A stretch of DNA of 52,060 nucleotides from Agromyces mediolanus (GCF_014648575.1 NZ_BMRJ01000001.1:1553618-1605677), one strand, 5' to 3'. Counted from the first letter of the stretch, positions 32,076-40,481 are shown. Made by a program: numbers and translations. Notes: generated from the letters alone by a model not told the origin.

Positions 32076-33020
32076 CTACTCCCAGGCGGTGTAGTTGATG
32101 ACCGCCGGACTCGGGATATCCGTGCGGTCGTGCCCGATGTACGTCGTCTCGATCGAGAGGATACCGAGTCCCTCCTCGGAGACGATGATGCGCTCAGCGT
32201 ACTCGCCGGGTGACCGGCTCTCGGTCACGAACGAGAGGCCGGCGCGCCCGAGCCGGTCCTCGACCGCCCCCTCGACTCGGAGATCGGGGCGCTCGGCGAG
32301 GAACCGGAGCGCGGCCCGGAGCTGCTCGGCGTCGAGTCGCTGCTCGCTCAGCAGGTTGCCGAGCTGCAGCAGGGCGTCGCCGGTGGTGATGCCGGTCCGC
32401 CCGAGCGGCTGCTCGAGGAAGGGGCCGAACTCGGCGGCCGTCGTCGGCGCCGTGCCGAAGACGAAGGCGTACTCGCCCGGGCCGAACTCCTGCTCCCAGA
32501 TCACGGAGCCGACGTCGTAGCCCTCGACCTCGATCGGCACGCCGTCGGAGTCGTACGGCTGGCCGCGGCGCACCTCGACCCTGGACCCGCCGTCCCCATG
32601 CTCGATGGTGCGGACCTCGGGTTCGATGCTCGACTGCTCGACCGCACCGCCTTCGCCGATGACGAGCGACAACGACCAGGATTGGAACCGCACGGTCCCC
32701 GTCGCGCCCGTCGGCGCGACGCTCTCGCTCAGCTGCATCAGCAGGTCCTTCGGTGCGCCGTCGACGGGGGTGGGTTCGAGCAGCGGCGGGGTCGCCGCAG
32801 CGAAGCTGGCGCTGGGCTTGCCGAGCGCGACGAAGCCGATCGTCGCCGCGAGGAACACGACCACGGCGGCGGCCACCGAGAGGAAGAGCGGTCGGCGGGA
32901 TCTCGGCTCGGCCGCGTGCACGATCCCGCGCATCCGCTCCTCCGTCGCCGCCGCGAGCGGATCGCCTCGGCGTGGCAGTGCCGGGCGCGCGGCGTCCAGT
33001 CTGCGGGTCAACTCGTCCAT
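32076..33020 (-). CDS. CU044_5270-like membrane protein, probable anti-sigma partner
   Basis: 314 residues: a cytoplasmic N-terminus (MDELTRRLDAARPALPRRGD…EERMRGIVHA), one membrane helix near residues 45-67 (LFLSVAAAVVVFLAATIGFVAL) and a large external domain with SVIWEQEFGPGEYAFVFG and FLAERPDLRVEG. This layout and the adjacent sigma gene match the actinobacterial CU044_5270 family. An anti-sigma function is inferred, since no zinc-binding HxxxCxxC is present. ATG 33020 overlaps the sigma gene by 13 bases. Confidence 0.78.
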   Translation of the reverse strand: MDELTRRLDAARPALPRRGDPLAAATEERMRGIVHAAEPRSRRPLFLSVAAAVVVFLAATIGFVALGKPSASFAAATPPLLEPTPVDGAPKDLLMQLSESVAPTGATGTVRFQSWSLSLVIGEGGAVEQSSIEPEVRTIEHGDGGSRVEVRRGQPYDSDGVPIEVEGYDVGSVIWEQEFGPGEYAFVFGTAPTTAAEFGPFLEQPLGRTGITTGDALLQLGNLLSEQRLDAEQLRAALRFLAERPDLRVEGAVEDRLGRAGLSFVTESRSPGEYAERIIVSEEGLGILSIETTYIGHDRTDIPSPAVINYTAWE

Positions 33021-33550
33021 GCGTCCTCCTTCACCGTCGATGCCGGATCGAGCGCGAGCAACTGCTCGAGACGTCGTCGTGCGCGGTGCAGCCGGACCCG
33101 GACGGCCGAGATCGAGCAGCCGAGGATCTCGGCCATCTCCTCCCGACCGAGGTCCTCCCAGTACGCCATCCAGATCACCTCGCGGTCGGCCTCGTCGAGC
33201 CGGTTGACCGCGAGGCGCACCTCGAGCACGTCCTCGGACGCGAGCGCGTGCGGCGCCTCGACCTCGTGCTCGACGCGCTCGGCGCGCCGCAGGTGGCGAC
33301 TCCGACCGCGATAGGTGTTGCCGACGATGTTGCGCAGCGTGGCGTAGAGCCAGGCGAGCGTGAACACCTGCGCGTCGTCGCGGCGGCGCCAGGCCTGCGC
33401 GAAGACCTCGGCCGCGGCATCCTCGGCGTCGGTCCGGTCGCTCAATCGGTTGAACGCCGCAGCGACGATCACCGCGTGATAGGTGCGGAAGAGCTCCTCG
33501 AACTCGCGCTCGCCCGCGGCGAGGCGCTGCGCTCGGGAACTGGACACCAT
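33008..33550 (-). CDS. ECF-type RNA polymerase sigma factor
   Basis: 180 residues. Region 2 reads FEELFRTYHAVIVAAAFNRLSDRTDAEDAAAEVFAQAWRR (core and -10 binding) with WLYATLRNIVGN after it. Region 4 reads LDEADREVIWMAYWEDLGREEMAEILGCSISAVRVRLHRARRRL (helix-turn-helix). ATG 33550 has AGGGA 7 bases upstream. The overlap with the membrane gene suggests that the latter controls it. It is divergent from the partner-switching operon at 33656, with 105 bases between them. Confidence 0.9.
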   Translation of the reverse strand: MVSSSRAQRLAAGEREFEELFRTYHAVIVAAAFNRLSDRTDAEDAAAEVFAQAWRRRDDAQVFTLAWLYATLRNIVGNTYRGRSRHLRRAERVEHEVEAPHALASEDVLEVRLAVNRLDEADREVIWMAYWEDLGREEMAEILGCSISAVRVRLHRARRRLEQLLALDPASTVKEDAWTS

Positions 33551-33643
33551 CACATCATCCCTGTTTCCAGCCGAGGGTGTTTCGTTACCCGCCGTCGGAA
33601 ACTCTTCGCCCCGCTGCTGCGGCGGTCCGACCCGAAGGGTGGC

Positions 33644-33649
33644 TATGGT
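33644..33649 (+). promoter_or_regulatory. -10 hexamer for the phosphatase operon
   Basis: TATGGT ends 6 bases before ATG 33656, so the operon mRNA is probably leaderless. No clear ECF-type -35/-10 pair was found in the 105-base gap. Confidence 0.5.
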
Positions 33650-33655
33650 GGGGCC

Positions 33656-34828
33656 ATGGGGGATCGGATCGGGGTGTTCGACGACGATGCGCGCCAGGTG
33701 GCGCTCGACCGGCTGGGGATCCTCGACACCCCGCGCGAGGAGCGATTCGACCGGGTGACGAGGCTCGCGCAGGAGCTGTTCGGGGTGCCGATGGTGAGCG
33801 TGAGCTTCATCGATCGCGACCGGCAGTGGCGGAAGTCCTTCATCGGGCTGCCCGGCCACGAGGCACCGCGTGAGCAGGCGTTCTGCGACGCCACCATCCG
33901 TCAGCCCGGCACGCTCATCGTCGAGGACGCCGCGCTCGACGAGCGGTTCTCCGCGAACCCCTTCGTCGTCGGCGACCCGCACCTGCGGTTCTACGCGGGG
34001 CATCCGCTGCAGGCGCCCGGCGGCGAACAGGTCGGCACCCTCTGCATCATCGACACCGAGCCCCGCCGGCTCTCCGAGCGGGAGGCGGCGCTGCTGCGGG
34101 ATCTGGCCGGCTGGGTGCAGTCGGAGATCTCGCACGACGACGAGCTCGATCGCGCGTCGATCGTGCAGCGCGGACTGCTGCCGAGACGCACCCCCGAGCT
34201 GGAGGGGTACGAGATGGCGGCGCTCTGCCTCCCCGCGGGCCATCTGGGAGGCGACTTCTACGACTGGTACCGGGTGCCCGGAGGCATCCGCTTCACCGTC
34301 GCCGATGTCATGGGCAAGGGCCTCGGCGCGGCCATCATCGCCGCGGAGGTGCGGGCCGCGCTGCGCACCGGAGCCGACCGCACCCTCGCCGAGGCGGCCG
34401 CCACGACCACGCGCCTGCTCGACGAGGACCTCGCCGGTGCGACCGCGTCGTTCGTCACCGCGTTCCACGCCGAACTCGACGCCGCGAGCGGTCGGCTCTC
34501 GTACGTCGACGCGGGGCACAACCTCGTCGGGGTGCTCAGAGCGGACGGCACCTGGCAGCACCTCGCCTCCGACGGGCTGCCGCTCGGCATGTCCTTCGGC
34601 GGCCCCGTCCTCGAGTCCCGCGTCGAGCTCGCTCCCGGCGACGCGGTCCTCTGCTGCAGCGACGGCCTGCTCGATCTCCTCGGACCGTCGCCGATGCAGC
34701 AGATCCTCGCGGTGGCCCGGGACACCGATCCTGCGGGCGCCCTCGACGTGCTCCGGGGGATCGCCGCGTCCCGGCCCGTCCCGGACGACATCACCGCCGT
34801 GATCATCCGGCGACGGGGAGGCGACTGA
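33656..34828 (+). CDS. GAF-domain SpoIIE-type serine phosphatase
   Basis: 390 residues. A GAF domain (about 10-165; FGVPMVSVSFIDRDRQWRKS, EQAFCDATI, VGTLCIID) senses an unknown signal. It is joined by a helix (DDELDRASIVQRGLLPR) to a PP2C/SpoIIE phosphatase with the metal-binding residues in LGGDFYDW, VADVMGKGLGAA, VDAGHN and SDGLLD, followed by DDITAVII. Such RsbU/RsbP-like enzymes dephosphorylate STAS antagonists; a STAS gene lies in the same operon. It overlaps the next gene by one base (TGATG). Confidence 0.92.
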   Translation: MGDRIGVFDDDARQVALDRLGILDTPREERFDRVTRLAQELFGVPMVSVSFIDRDRQWRKSFIGLPGHEAPREQAFCDATIRQPGTLIVEDAALDERFSANPFVVGDPHLRFYAGHPLQAPGGEQVGTLCIIDTEPRRLSEREAALLRDLAGWVQSEISHDDELDRASIVQRGLLPRRTPELEGYEMAALCLPAGHLGGDFYDWYRVPGGIRFTVADVMGKGLGAAIIAAEVRAALRTGADRTLAEAAATTTRLLDEDLAGATASFVTAFHAELDAASGRLSYVDAGHNLVGVLRADGTWQHLASDGLPLGMSFGGPVLESRVELAPGDAVLCCSDGLLDLLGPSPMQQILAVARDTDPAGALDVLRGIAASRPVPDDITAVIIRRRGGD

Positions 34829-36780
34829 TGCGGCTCGCGCTGATCCGCGTGCTGGCGGTGCTGTCGATCGTGCTCGGCACGAACTACGTCGTCTGGCGAT
34901 GGCTCGACTCGGTGAACTGGTCCGCGTGGTGGATCGCGGTGCCGCTCATCGTGGCCGAGACGTACAGCCTCATCGACACCGCCTTCTTCGCGCTCACCGT
35001 CTGGCGCCTGAAGGAGCGGCCCGGCCCGATCGCTGCCCCCACGGGGACGGTCGACGTCTTCATCACGAGTTACGACGAGCCGCTCGAGCTCGTGCTCGCG
35101 ACGGCGCGGGCGGCGAAGGCGATCGCCTATCCCCACACGACGTGGATCCTCGACGACGGGGCGCGACCCGAGTTCGAGGCCGCGGCGGCCGCGGAGGGGA
35201 TCGGCTACCTCGCCCGGTCGAGCGAGTGGGACGGCAAGCCCAGGCACGCGAAGGCCGGCAACCTCAACAACGCCCTCTTCGCGACCGAGGGCGAGTTCCT
35301 GCTCATCCTGGACGCGGACCAGATCCCGGACCCGCTCATCCTGCACCGGACCCTCGGCTACTTCGCCGACGACCCGCAGCTCGCGCTCGTGCAGACGCCC
35401 CAGTGGTTCGTGAACGTCGACGAGGCCGACCCGCTCGGCAGCCAGGCGCCGCTCTTCTACGGCCCGATCCAGCAGGGCAAGGACGGCTGGAACGCGGCGT
35501 TCTTCTGCGGCTCGAACGCGGTGCTGCGCCGGGAGGCGCTCATGCAGCTCGGCGTGGTCGGCTACGTGCGCGACGTCGAGCGTTCGACGCAGCGCGCGCT
35601 GCGGGCCGCCGAGGCCATGCTGGGCACGAGCGTGCGGGGCCGTGAGCACGACGAGGCGACCCTCGAGACGCTGCGGGAGCTGCGCACGGTGGTCTCCGGG
35701 GCGCGGCGCGCGCTCGCCGAGGGGGAGCCCGTCGCCGAGGCGACGTACCGCGTCGAGACGGCGCTCGATCAGGCATCCCGCCGCATCGTGGACCGGGATG
35801 CCGCCGCGCTGCGGCAGGATCTCGCCGTGCTCGCCACCCTCCCGATCGAGGCCGACGCCGAGCTGCAGGGCATCGTCATCGACGACGCCGCCCTCGACCG
35901 GCTCGCCGCGCGCGACTGGACGCCGCTCGGGGCGATCGACTCGGTGCGGTCGCTCCTCGCGGCCGTCCGCATCGACCGGCCGGGCGAGGCGCAGCCGCTC
36001 ATGCCGATGGCGACGATCTCCGTCACCGAGGACATGGCGACGGCGATGCAGCTCCACGCGCTCGGCTGGCGCAGCGTCTACCACCACGAGATCCTGGCGA
36101 GAGGCCTCGCCCCGGAGGACCTCCGCACCATGCTGCAGCAGCGCCTGCGCTGGGCGCAGGGCACGCTGCAGGTGATGCTGCGGGACAACCCCCTCGTCAA
36201 ACGGGGACTCCGGCTCGGCCAGCGGTTGATGTACTTCGCGACGATGTGGAGCTATCTCTCGGGCTTCGCCGCACTCGTGTACCTCGCGGCCCCGGTCGTG
36301 TACCTCGTCTTCGGCGTGATGCCGGTCACCGCGTGGAGCGTGGACTTCTTCGCCCGCTTCCTGCCCTACTTCGTGCTGAACCAGGCGCTGTTCTTCGTCG
36401 TCTCCAGAGGGGTGCGGACCTGGCGTGGCCAGCAGTACGCGCTGGCGCTCTTCCCGGTCTGGATCCGGGCGTGCACGAGCGCGGTGGCGAACGTCGTGTT
36501 CCGGCGCCCGTTGACCTTCGTGGTCACGGCGAAGGACGGCTCGCGCGACGGCCGCTCCCCGTGGACCGCCGTCTGGCCGCAGCTCACCGCGATCGTGGTC
36601 CTGGCGATCGCGCTCGTCATCGGTCTCGCTCGGCTGGCCGTCGGCACTGCGGACGGCACCGGAACCCTGGTCAACACGGCCTGGGTGCTCTACGACCTGC
36701 TCGTGCTCTCGATCATCATCCGGGCGGCGCGGTATCGCGGCCCGTCGCTCACCGCATCCCAAAGACCGGAGACCGCATGA
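34828..36780 (+). CDS. membrane GT2 polysaccharide synthase (BcsA-like) with insertion
   Basis: 650 residues. Two membrane helices at the N-terminus are followed by a processive GT2 domain with VDVFITSYDEPLE, LDDGARPEF, the metal-binding LDADQIPD (about 163), FFCGSNAVLRREAL, VTEDMATAMQL (about 398) and QQRLRWAQG (about 437), then five C-terminal membrane helices. All catalytic motifs are intact. Residues about 242-394 between the NAVLRR and TED motifs are extra compared with BcsA, are charged and helix-prone, and are of unknown function. No PilZ domain is present. It should make an extracellular glycan. The next gene overlaps by ATGA. Confidence 0.9.
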   Translation: MRLALIRVLAVLSIVLGTNYVVWRWLDSVNWSAWWIAVPLIVAETYSLIDTAFFALTVWRLKERPGPIAAPTGTVDVFITSYDEPLELVLATARAAKAIAYPHTTWILDDGARPEFEAAAAAEGIGYLARSSEWDGKPRHAKAGNLNNALFATEGEFLLILDADQIPDPLILHRTLGYFADDPQLALVQTPQWFVNVDEADPLGSQAPLFYGPIQQGKDGWNAAFFCGSNAVLRREALMQLGVVGYVRDVERSTQRALRAAEAMLGTSVRGREHDEATLETLRELRTVVSGARRALAEGEPVAEATYRVETALDQASRRIVDRDAAALRQDLAVLATLPIEADAELQGIVIDDAALDRLAARDWTPLGAIDSVRSLLAAVRIDRPGEAQPLMPMATISVTEDMATAMQLHALGWRSVYHHEILARGLAPEDLRTMLQQRLRWAQGTLQVMLRDNPLVKRGLRLGQRLMYFATMWSYLSGFAALVYLAAPVVYLVFGVMPVTAWSVDFFARFLPYFVLNQALFFVVSRGVRTWRGQQYALALFPVWIRACTSAVANVVFRRPLTFVVTAKDGSRDGRSPWTAVWPQLTAIVVLAIALVIGLARLAVGTADGTGTLVNTAWVLYDLLVLSIIIRAARYRGPSLTASQRPETA

Positions 36781-37109
36781 ACGTGACCGTGACCGCCCAC
36801 GACGGCTTCGCCGTCATCCGTCCGAGCGGACGCCTCACCATGGTGTCGGCGCCGCAGCTCCGCCACGCCGTCGACGACCTCGTCGGCCATGGGACGTCGC
36901 GGGTCGTCGTCGACCTCGCCGGAACGGAGTTCATCGACTCCTCCGGCCTGGGGTCGTTGATCGGCGCGCTGAAGGCGACCCGGCTGGCCGGAGGCGACCT
37001 GCGCATCGCCGCGGCACCGGAGCAGGTCCGCACCGTGCTCCGGTTGACGAACCTCGACCGCGTGCTGCGCAACCATCCCTCGGCGGAGACGGCATTCGAT
37101 GCCGAGTGA
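36777..37109 (+). CDS. STAS-domain anti-sigma factor antagonist-like protein
   Basis: 110 residues of a single STAS domain. FIDSSGLGSLIGAL near residue 55 holds the serine that is phosphorylated in SpoIIAA/RsbV proteins. It would be phosphorylated by the adjacent HATPase protein and dephosphorylated by the SpoIIE phosphatase three genes upstream. ATG 36777 overlaps the glycosyltransferase stop, and its own end overlaps the kinase gene by 11 bases. Confidence 0.93.
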   Translation: MNVTVTAHDGFAVIRPSGRLTMVSAPQLRHAVDDLVGHGTSRVVVDLAGTEFIDSSGLGSLIGALKATRLAGGDLRIAAAPEQVRTVLRLTNLDRVLRNHPSAETAFDAE

Positions 37110-37530
37110 GCCGCACTCGGCACGCCGGGTCGCCATGCCGGCGGATCCGGCGATGCTCGAGCGGGCGGCGGGTGAGCTCGCCGCCTTCGCCGCGGCGTCC
37201 GGGCTCACCGGCGACGAGCTCGCGCGACTCGATCTCGCGCTCGGGGAGGTGCTCGCGAACATCGTCGCCCACGCCCGTCCCGTCGGGGACGCGGAGCGGG
37301 GCATGGTCGAACTGCGCCTCTCGGCGGGTCCGGACGCCGTCCTCGTGACCGTCGAGGACCGCGCTGCGGTCGCCGCCGTTGATCTCTCCGCCGTCTCGAT
37401 GCCCGCCGAGGATGCGGAGTCCGGCCGGGGCCTCGCCCTCGCGCTCGCCGTGCTGGACGGCTTCGCCCACGACGGGCGCGAGGGCGGCGGCAACCGCTGG
37501 ACGCTCAGGCTCGACCGGCGCCGCGGCTGA
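37099..37530 (+). CDS. RsbW/SpoIIAB-like ATP-binding kinase
   Basis: 143 residues with a GHKL ATPase fold. The N box LALGEVLANIVAHA (residues about 46-60) supplies the general base Glu and the Mg-binding Asn. The G1 box, normally DxGxG, reads VEDRAAVAAVD and lacks glycines; the G2 region has ESGRGLALAL. It should phosphorylate or sequester the STAS protein and may bind a sigma factor or the glycosyltransferase. ATG 37099 lies inside the STAS gene. It ends 13 bases from the convergent flavoprotein gene. Confidence 0.87.
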   Translation: MPSEPHSARRVAMPADPAMLERAAGELAAFAAASGLTGDELARLDLALGEVLANIVAHARPVGDAERGMVELRLSAGPDAVLVTVEDRAAVAAVDLSAVSMPAEDAESGRGLALALAVLDGFAHDGREGGGNRWTLRLDRRRG

Positions 37531-37543
37531 GCCGCGCGGGCCG

Positions 37544-39280
37544 CTACTCGACGAGCTTGCCGGCCAGCGAGATCTCGCCGCCCATCAGCTCGGCGATCTC
37601 GGCGGGGATCTCCGGGATCGACTCGCGCACCACGCCGGTCGAGGGCGACCAGACGAGGTTGACCTGCAGCGCCGGGTCGAGCTCCGGGTAGTCGCTGCGG
37701 TTGTGGCAGCCGCGGGTCTCGCGGCGCTCGAGCGCCGCCTCCAGGGTCGCTCGGGCGGCGAGCGCGGCGGACTTCAGGTCGAAGGCGTGCGCGAGGTCCT
37801 GGAAGCCGGCGATGTCGGGGTGGACGCCCACCTGGGCGATCCGCGCCTCGATCGCGTCGAGCTCCGCGAGCCCGGCGCGCAGGCCCGCCTCGGAGCGGAC
37901 GACGCCCGCGTGCTCGGTCATGGTGTCGCGGATGGCGCGCTGCAGAGCCCGCACGTTCTCGGGCCCGTCTGCGGCCAGGAGCGCGGCGATCTCCTCGCGC
38001 GCGGTCGCGACCGCCTCCGCGGAGCGGGACTGCGCCGGCAACCCGGCCGAATAGGCCGCGGCGGCCTGTCCGACGAGCCGGCCGTAGACGAGCAGCTCGA
38101 TGAGCGAGTTCCCGCCGAGGCGGTTCGCGCCGTGCAGGCCGCTCGCGGCCTCGCCGATCGCGTAGAGGCCCGGGACATCCGTCGAGTGGTCCTCCGAGCG
38201 CACCCAGACGCCGCCCATCGAGTAGTGCGCGGTGGGCGCGATCTCGATCGGCTCCTTCGTGATGTCGAGCATCTGCAGCTCGAGCATCGTCTGGTAGACG
38301 CGGGGGAGCCGGGTCATGATCGTCTCGCGGGGGAGGTGCGAGACGTCGAGCCAGACGCCGCCGTTCGGCGTGCCGCGGCCCTCCGCGATCTCGGTGTAGC
38401 ACGCGAGGGCGACGCGGTCGCGGGTGGACAGCTCGGCGCGCTCGGGGTCGTACTTCGGCATGAAGCGCTCGCCGAGGCCGTTGCGGAGGATGCCGCCCTC
38501 GCCTCGGGCCGCCTCGGAGACGAGCGTGCCGGCCGCGCTCTCCGGCTCGAGGATGCCCGAGGGGTGGAACTGCACGAGCTCGGGGTCGCGGATGCGTCCG
38601 CCGGCCTCGACGGCGAGGCGGAAGGAGTCGCCGGTGTTCTCGTCGCGGCGCGAGGAGGTGCGCCGCCAGATGCGGTTGTGCCCGCCGGCGGCGAGGATGA
38701 CGGCGTCGGCGTGGATGAGGTACCGGGTGCCGGTCTCGAGGTCGAAGCCGTAGGCGCCGAAGACCGCGCCGTCGTTGTTCACGAGGATGCGGGTGACGTA
38801 GACGGTGTCGAGGACCGGGATGTCGAGCTGCGCGGCCCGGTTGATCAGGGTGCGCTGGATCTCGAGCCCCGTGTAGTCGCCGGCGAAGGCGGTGCGGCGG
38901 TAGGTGTGGGCGCCGAAGAAGCGCTGGGAGATCCGGCCGTCCGCTTCGCGAGCGAAGGGCATGCCGTAGCGTTCGAGGTCGTCGATGCCGCGAGCGGCAT
39001 GCTTGGTGACGGTCTCGACCGTGTGCGGGTCGGCGAGGAGGTAGCTCTCCTTGAGCGTGTCGGCGGCGTGCTGCTGCCAGCTGTCCTCGGCGTCCATGGT
39101 CGCGAGCGCGGCGTTGATGCCGCCGGCCGCGAGCGAGGTGTGGGCGTCCGACTTGGGGCGCTTCCCGAGCGCGAGCACGTCGACGCCGGCCTCGGCGAGT
39201 TCGATGGCGGCGCGGAGGCCGGAGCCGCCGGTGCCGATCACGAGCACGCTGGTGGAGATCTGCCGTTCTGAGGTCTGCAT
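37544..39280 (-). CDS. FAD flavoprotein of the fumarate reductase / L-aspartate oxidase family
   Basis: 578 residues. The FAD site GTGGSGLRAAIELAEAG at the N-terminus, TSLAAGGINAAL, the substrate motifs QFHPSG, HYSMGGVWV and GLHGANRLGGNSLIELLVYG, and C-terminal TRGCHNRSDYP are all conserved, including catalytic Arg and His. No iron-sulfur or membrane subunit gene is near, so it is a soluble or separately assembled enzyme. L-aspartate oxidase or soluble fumarate reductase are both possible. ATG 39280 has TAGCCT 7 bases upstream (leaderless). It is divergent from a LysR regulator, the usual arrangement of a regulator and its target. Confidence 0.88.
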   Translation of the reverse strand: MQTSERQISTSVLVIGTGGSGLRAAIELAEAGVDVLALGKRPKSDAHTSLAAGGINAALATMDAEDSWQQHAADTLKESYLLADPHTVETVTKHAARGIDDLERYGMPFAREADGRISQRFFGAHTYRRTAFAGDYTGLEIQRTLINRAAQLDIPVLDTVYVTRILVNNDGAVFGAYGFDLETGTRYLIHADAVILAAGGHNRIWRRTSSRRDENTGDSFRLAVEAGGRIRDPELVQFHPSGILEPESAAGTLVSEAARGEGGILRNGLGERFMPKYDPERAELSTRDRVALACYTEIAEGRGTPNGGVWLDVSHLPRETIMTRLPRVYQTMLELQMLDITKEPIEIAPTAHYSMGGVWVRSEDHSTDVPGLYAIGEAASGLHGANRLGGNSLIELLVYGRLVGQAAAAYSAGLPAQSRSAEAVATAREEIAALLAADGPENVRALQRAIRDTMTEHAGVVRSEAGLRAGLAELDAIEARIAQVGVHPDIAGFQDLAHAFDLKSAALAARATLEAALERRETRGCHNRSDYPELDPALQVNLVWSPSTGVVRESIPEIPAEIAELMGGEISLAGKLVE

Positions 39281-39357
39281 GCGCCCGAGGCTAGGTCGAT
39301 CGCGTCGATTCCTCCAATGCATTTATAGAGTCATCACGATGCGCTTAGGCTATGCAT

Positions 39358-40287
39358 GTGAACCTCGAGCAGCTGCGCGGCTTCGTCGCGGTCGCACGCC
39401 TCGGCAACTTCACGAGGGCCGCGTCGGAGCTCCATCTCGCGCAGCCCTCGCTGAGCCGGCAGATCGCCGCGCTGGAGCAGGACCTCGGCGCCGAGCTCTT
39501 CCACCGCGCCCGCACCGGGGCGACGCTCACGGTGGCCGGCGAGTCCCTGCTGCCGCTCGCGCGGCGCATGCTCGCCGACGCCGAGTCGGTCCGGCGCGAG
39601 CTCGCCGAGCTCGCCGGGCTCGAGCGCGGGCGGGTGCGGCTCGGCGCGACGCCCACGCTCTGCATCAGCCTCGTCGCGGAGGTGCTCAGCGTCTTCCACA
39701 CGGCGCACCCCGCGATCGAGCTGCACCTGTCGGAGCAGGGCTCCCGGCGCCTCCTCGACGAGCTGGCCGGTGGGGAGCTGGACCTCGCGCTGATCACGAC
39801 GTCGGATGCCACGGCGGCCGAGCGCTTCTCCGTCGTCCCGCTCATCGACGAGGAGCTCGTCGTCGTCTCCTCGGCGGCGGCACCGCCGGTGGTCGCGGGG
39901 GACCGCATCTCCCTCGCCGAGCTCGCCGCGCTCCCGCAGATCGTGTTCAGTTCGAGCTACGACCTGCGCAGCGCGACCGACGGCGCCTTCCGTGCCGCCG
40001 GGCTCTCGCCCGAGGTCGTGCTCGAAGGGGCCGAGATGGATGCCGTGCTGCGCTTCGCCGAGCGCGGCCTCGGCGTCGCGATCGTGCCGGCGATGGTGCT
40101 CATCGACCGTCCGGGCCTCCGCTCGGTCCGGCTGCGCGGCGAGACCCTCACCCGCACGATCAGCCTCGCCCGGCCGTCCGATGTCGCGCCCACGATCGCC
40201 GTGGGTGTGATGCAGCGCACGATCGCGGCGACGGCCACGGCGTTCGCCGCCCGCGCGGGCGACACGATGCGGCTCGTCGGGGCGTGA
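39358..40287 (+). CDS. LysR-family transcriptional regulator
   Basis: 309 residues. The N-terminal winged helix reads NLEQLRGFVAVARLGNFTRA with LHLAQPSLSRQIAALEQDLG as recognition part, followed by a substrate-binding type I/II effector domain from residue about 90. GTG 39358 is preferred over ATG 39352, because TAGGCT ends 6 bases before the GTG and most LysR proteins begin at this MNLEQLR point. The start is 78 bases from that of the divergent flavoprotein, so one binding region could serve both. Confidence 0.92.
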   Translation: MNLEQLRGFVAVARLGNFTRAASELHLAQPSLSRQIAALEQDLGAELFHRARTGATLTVAGESLLPLARRMLADAESVRRELAELAGLERGRVRLGATPTLCISLVAEVLSVFHTAHPAIELHLSEQGSRRLLDELAGGELDLALITTSDATAAERFSVVPLIDEELVVVSSAAAPPVVAGDRISLAELAALPQIVFSSSYDLRSATDGAFRAAGLSPEVVLEGAEMDAVLRFAERGLGVAIVPAMVLIDRPGLRSVRLRGETLTRTISLARPSDVAPTIAVGVMQRTIAATATAFAARAGDTMRLVGA

Positions 40288-40337
40288 CCCGATCGCAGGC
40301 TGCGCCGCCCGCGTTTCTGCGTCGATCCGAACGGCTT

Positions 40338-40381
40338 CTTGAGCTGGACTTGAGCTGATCCTGAGCTGTCTGCGTCAGGCT
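40338..40381 (+). promoter_or_regulatory. three 11-bp direct repeats with -10 hexamer
   Basis: CTTGAGCTGGA, CTTGAGCTGAT and CCTGAGCTGTC follow each other exactly (40338-40370). CAGGCT (40376-40381) lies 6 bases before GTG 40388. Tandem 11-bp repeats just upstream of a -10 are typical of OmpR/PhoB-family activator sites. They lie between two convergent genes, where no promoter was expected. Confidence 0.55.
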
Positions 40382-40387
40382 GGAGCC

Positions 40388-40432
40388 GTGCTCGCAGGGG
40401 CCGCCAGTACACCGCAGCTCACCGCTTCCTGA
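40388..40432 (+). other. possible 14-residue leaderless mini-ORF
   Basis: GTG 40388 to TGA 40432 encodes MLAGAASTPQLTAS. It is supported only by its position 6 bases after the CAGGCT hexamer of the repeat-bearing promoter. It could be a leader peptide, the first codons of a lost gene, or chance. Confidence 0.2.
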
Positions 40433-40481
40433 CCCGAACTCGAAGCGTGGATCAGCGGCCGGGCGGCCCCTGAGCAGCGCG

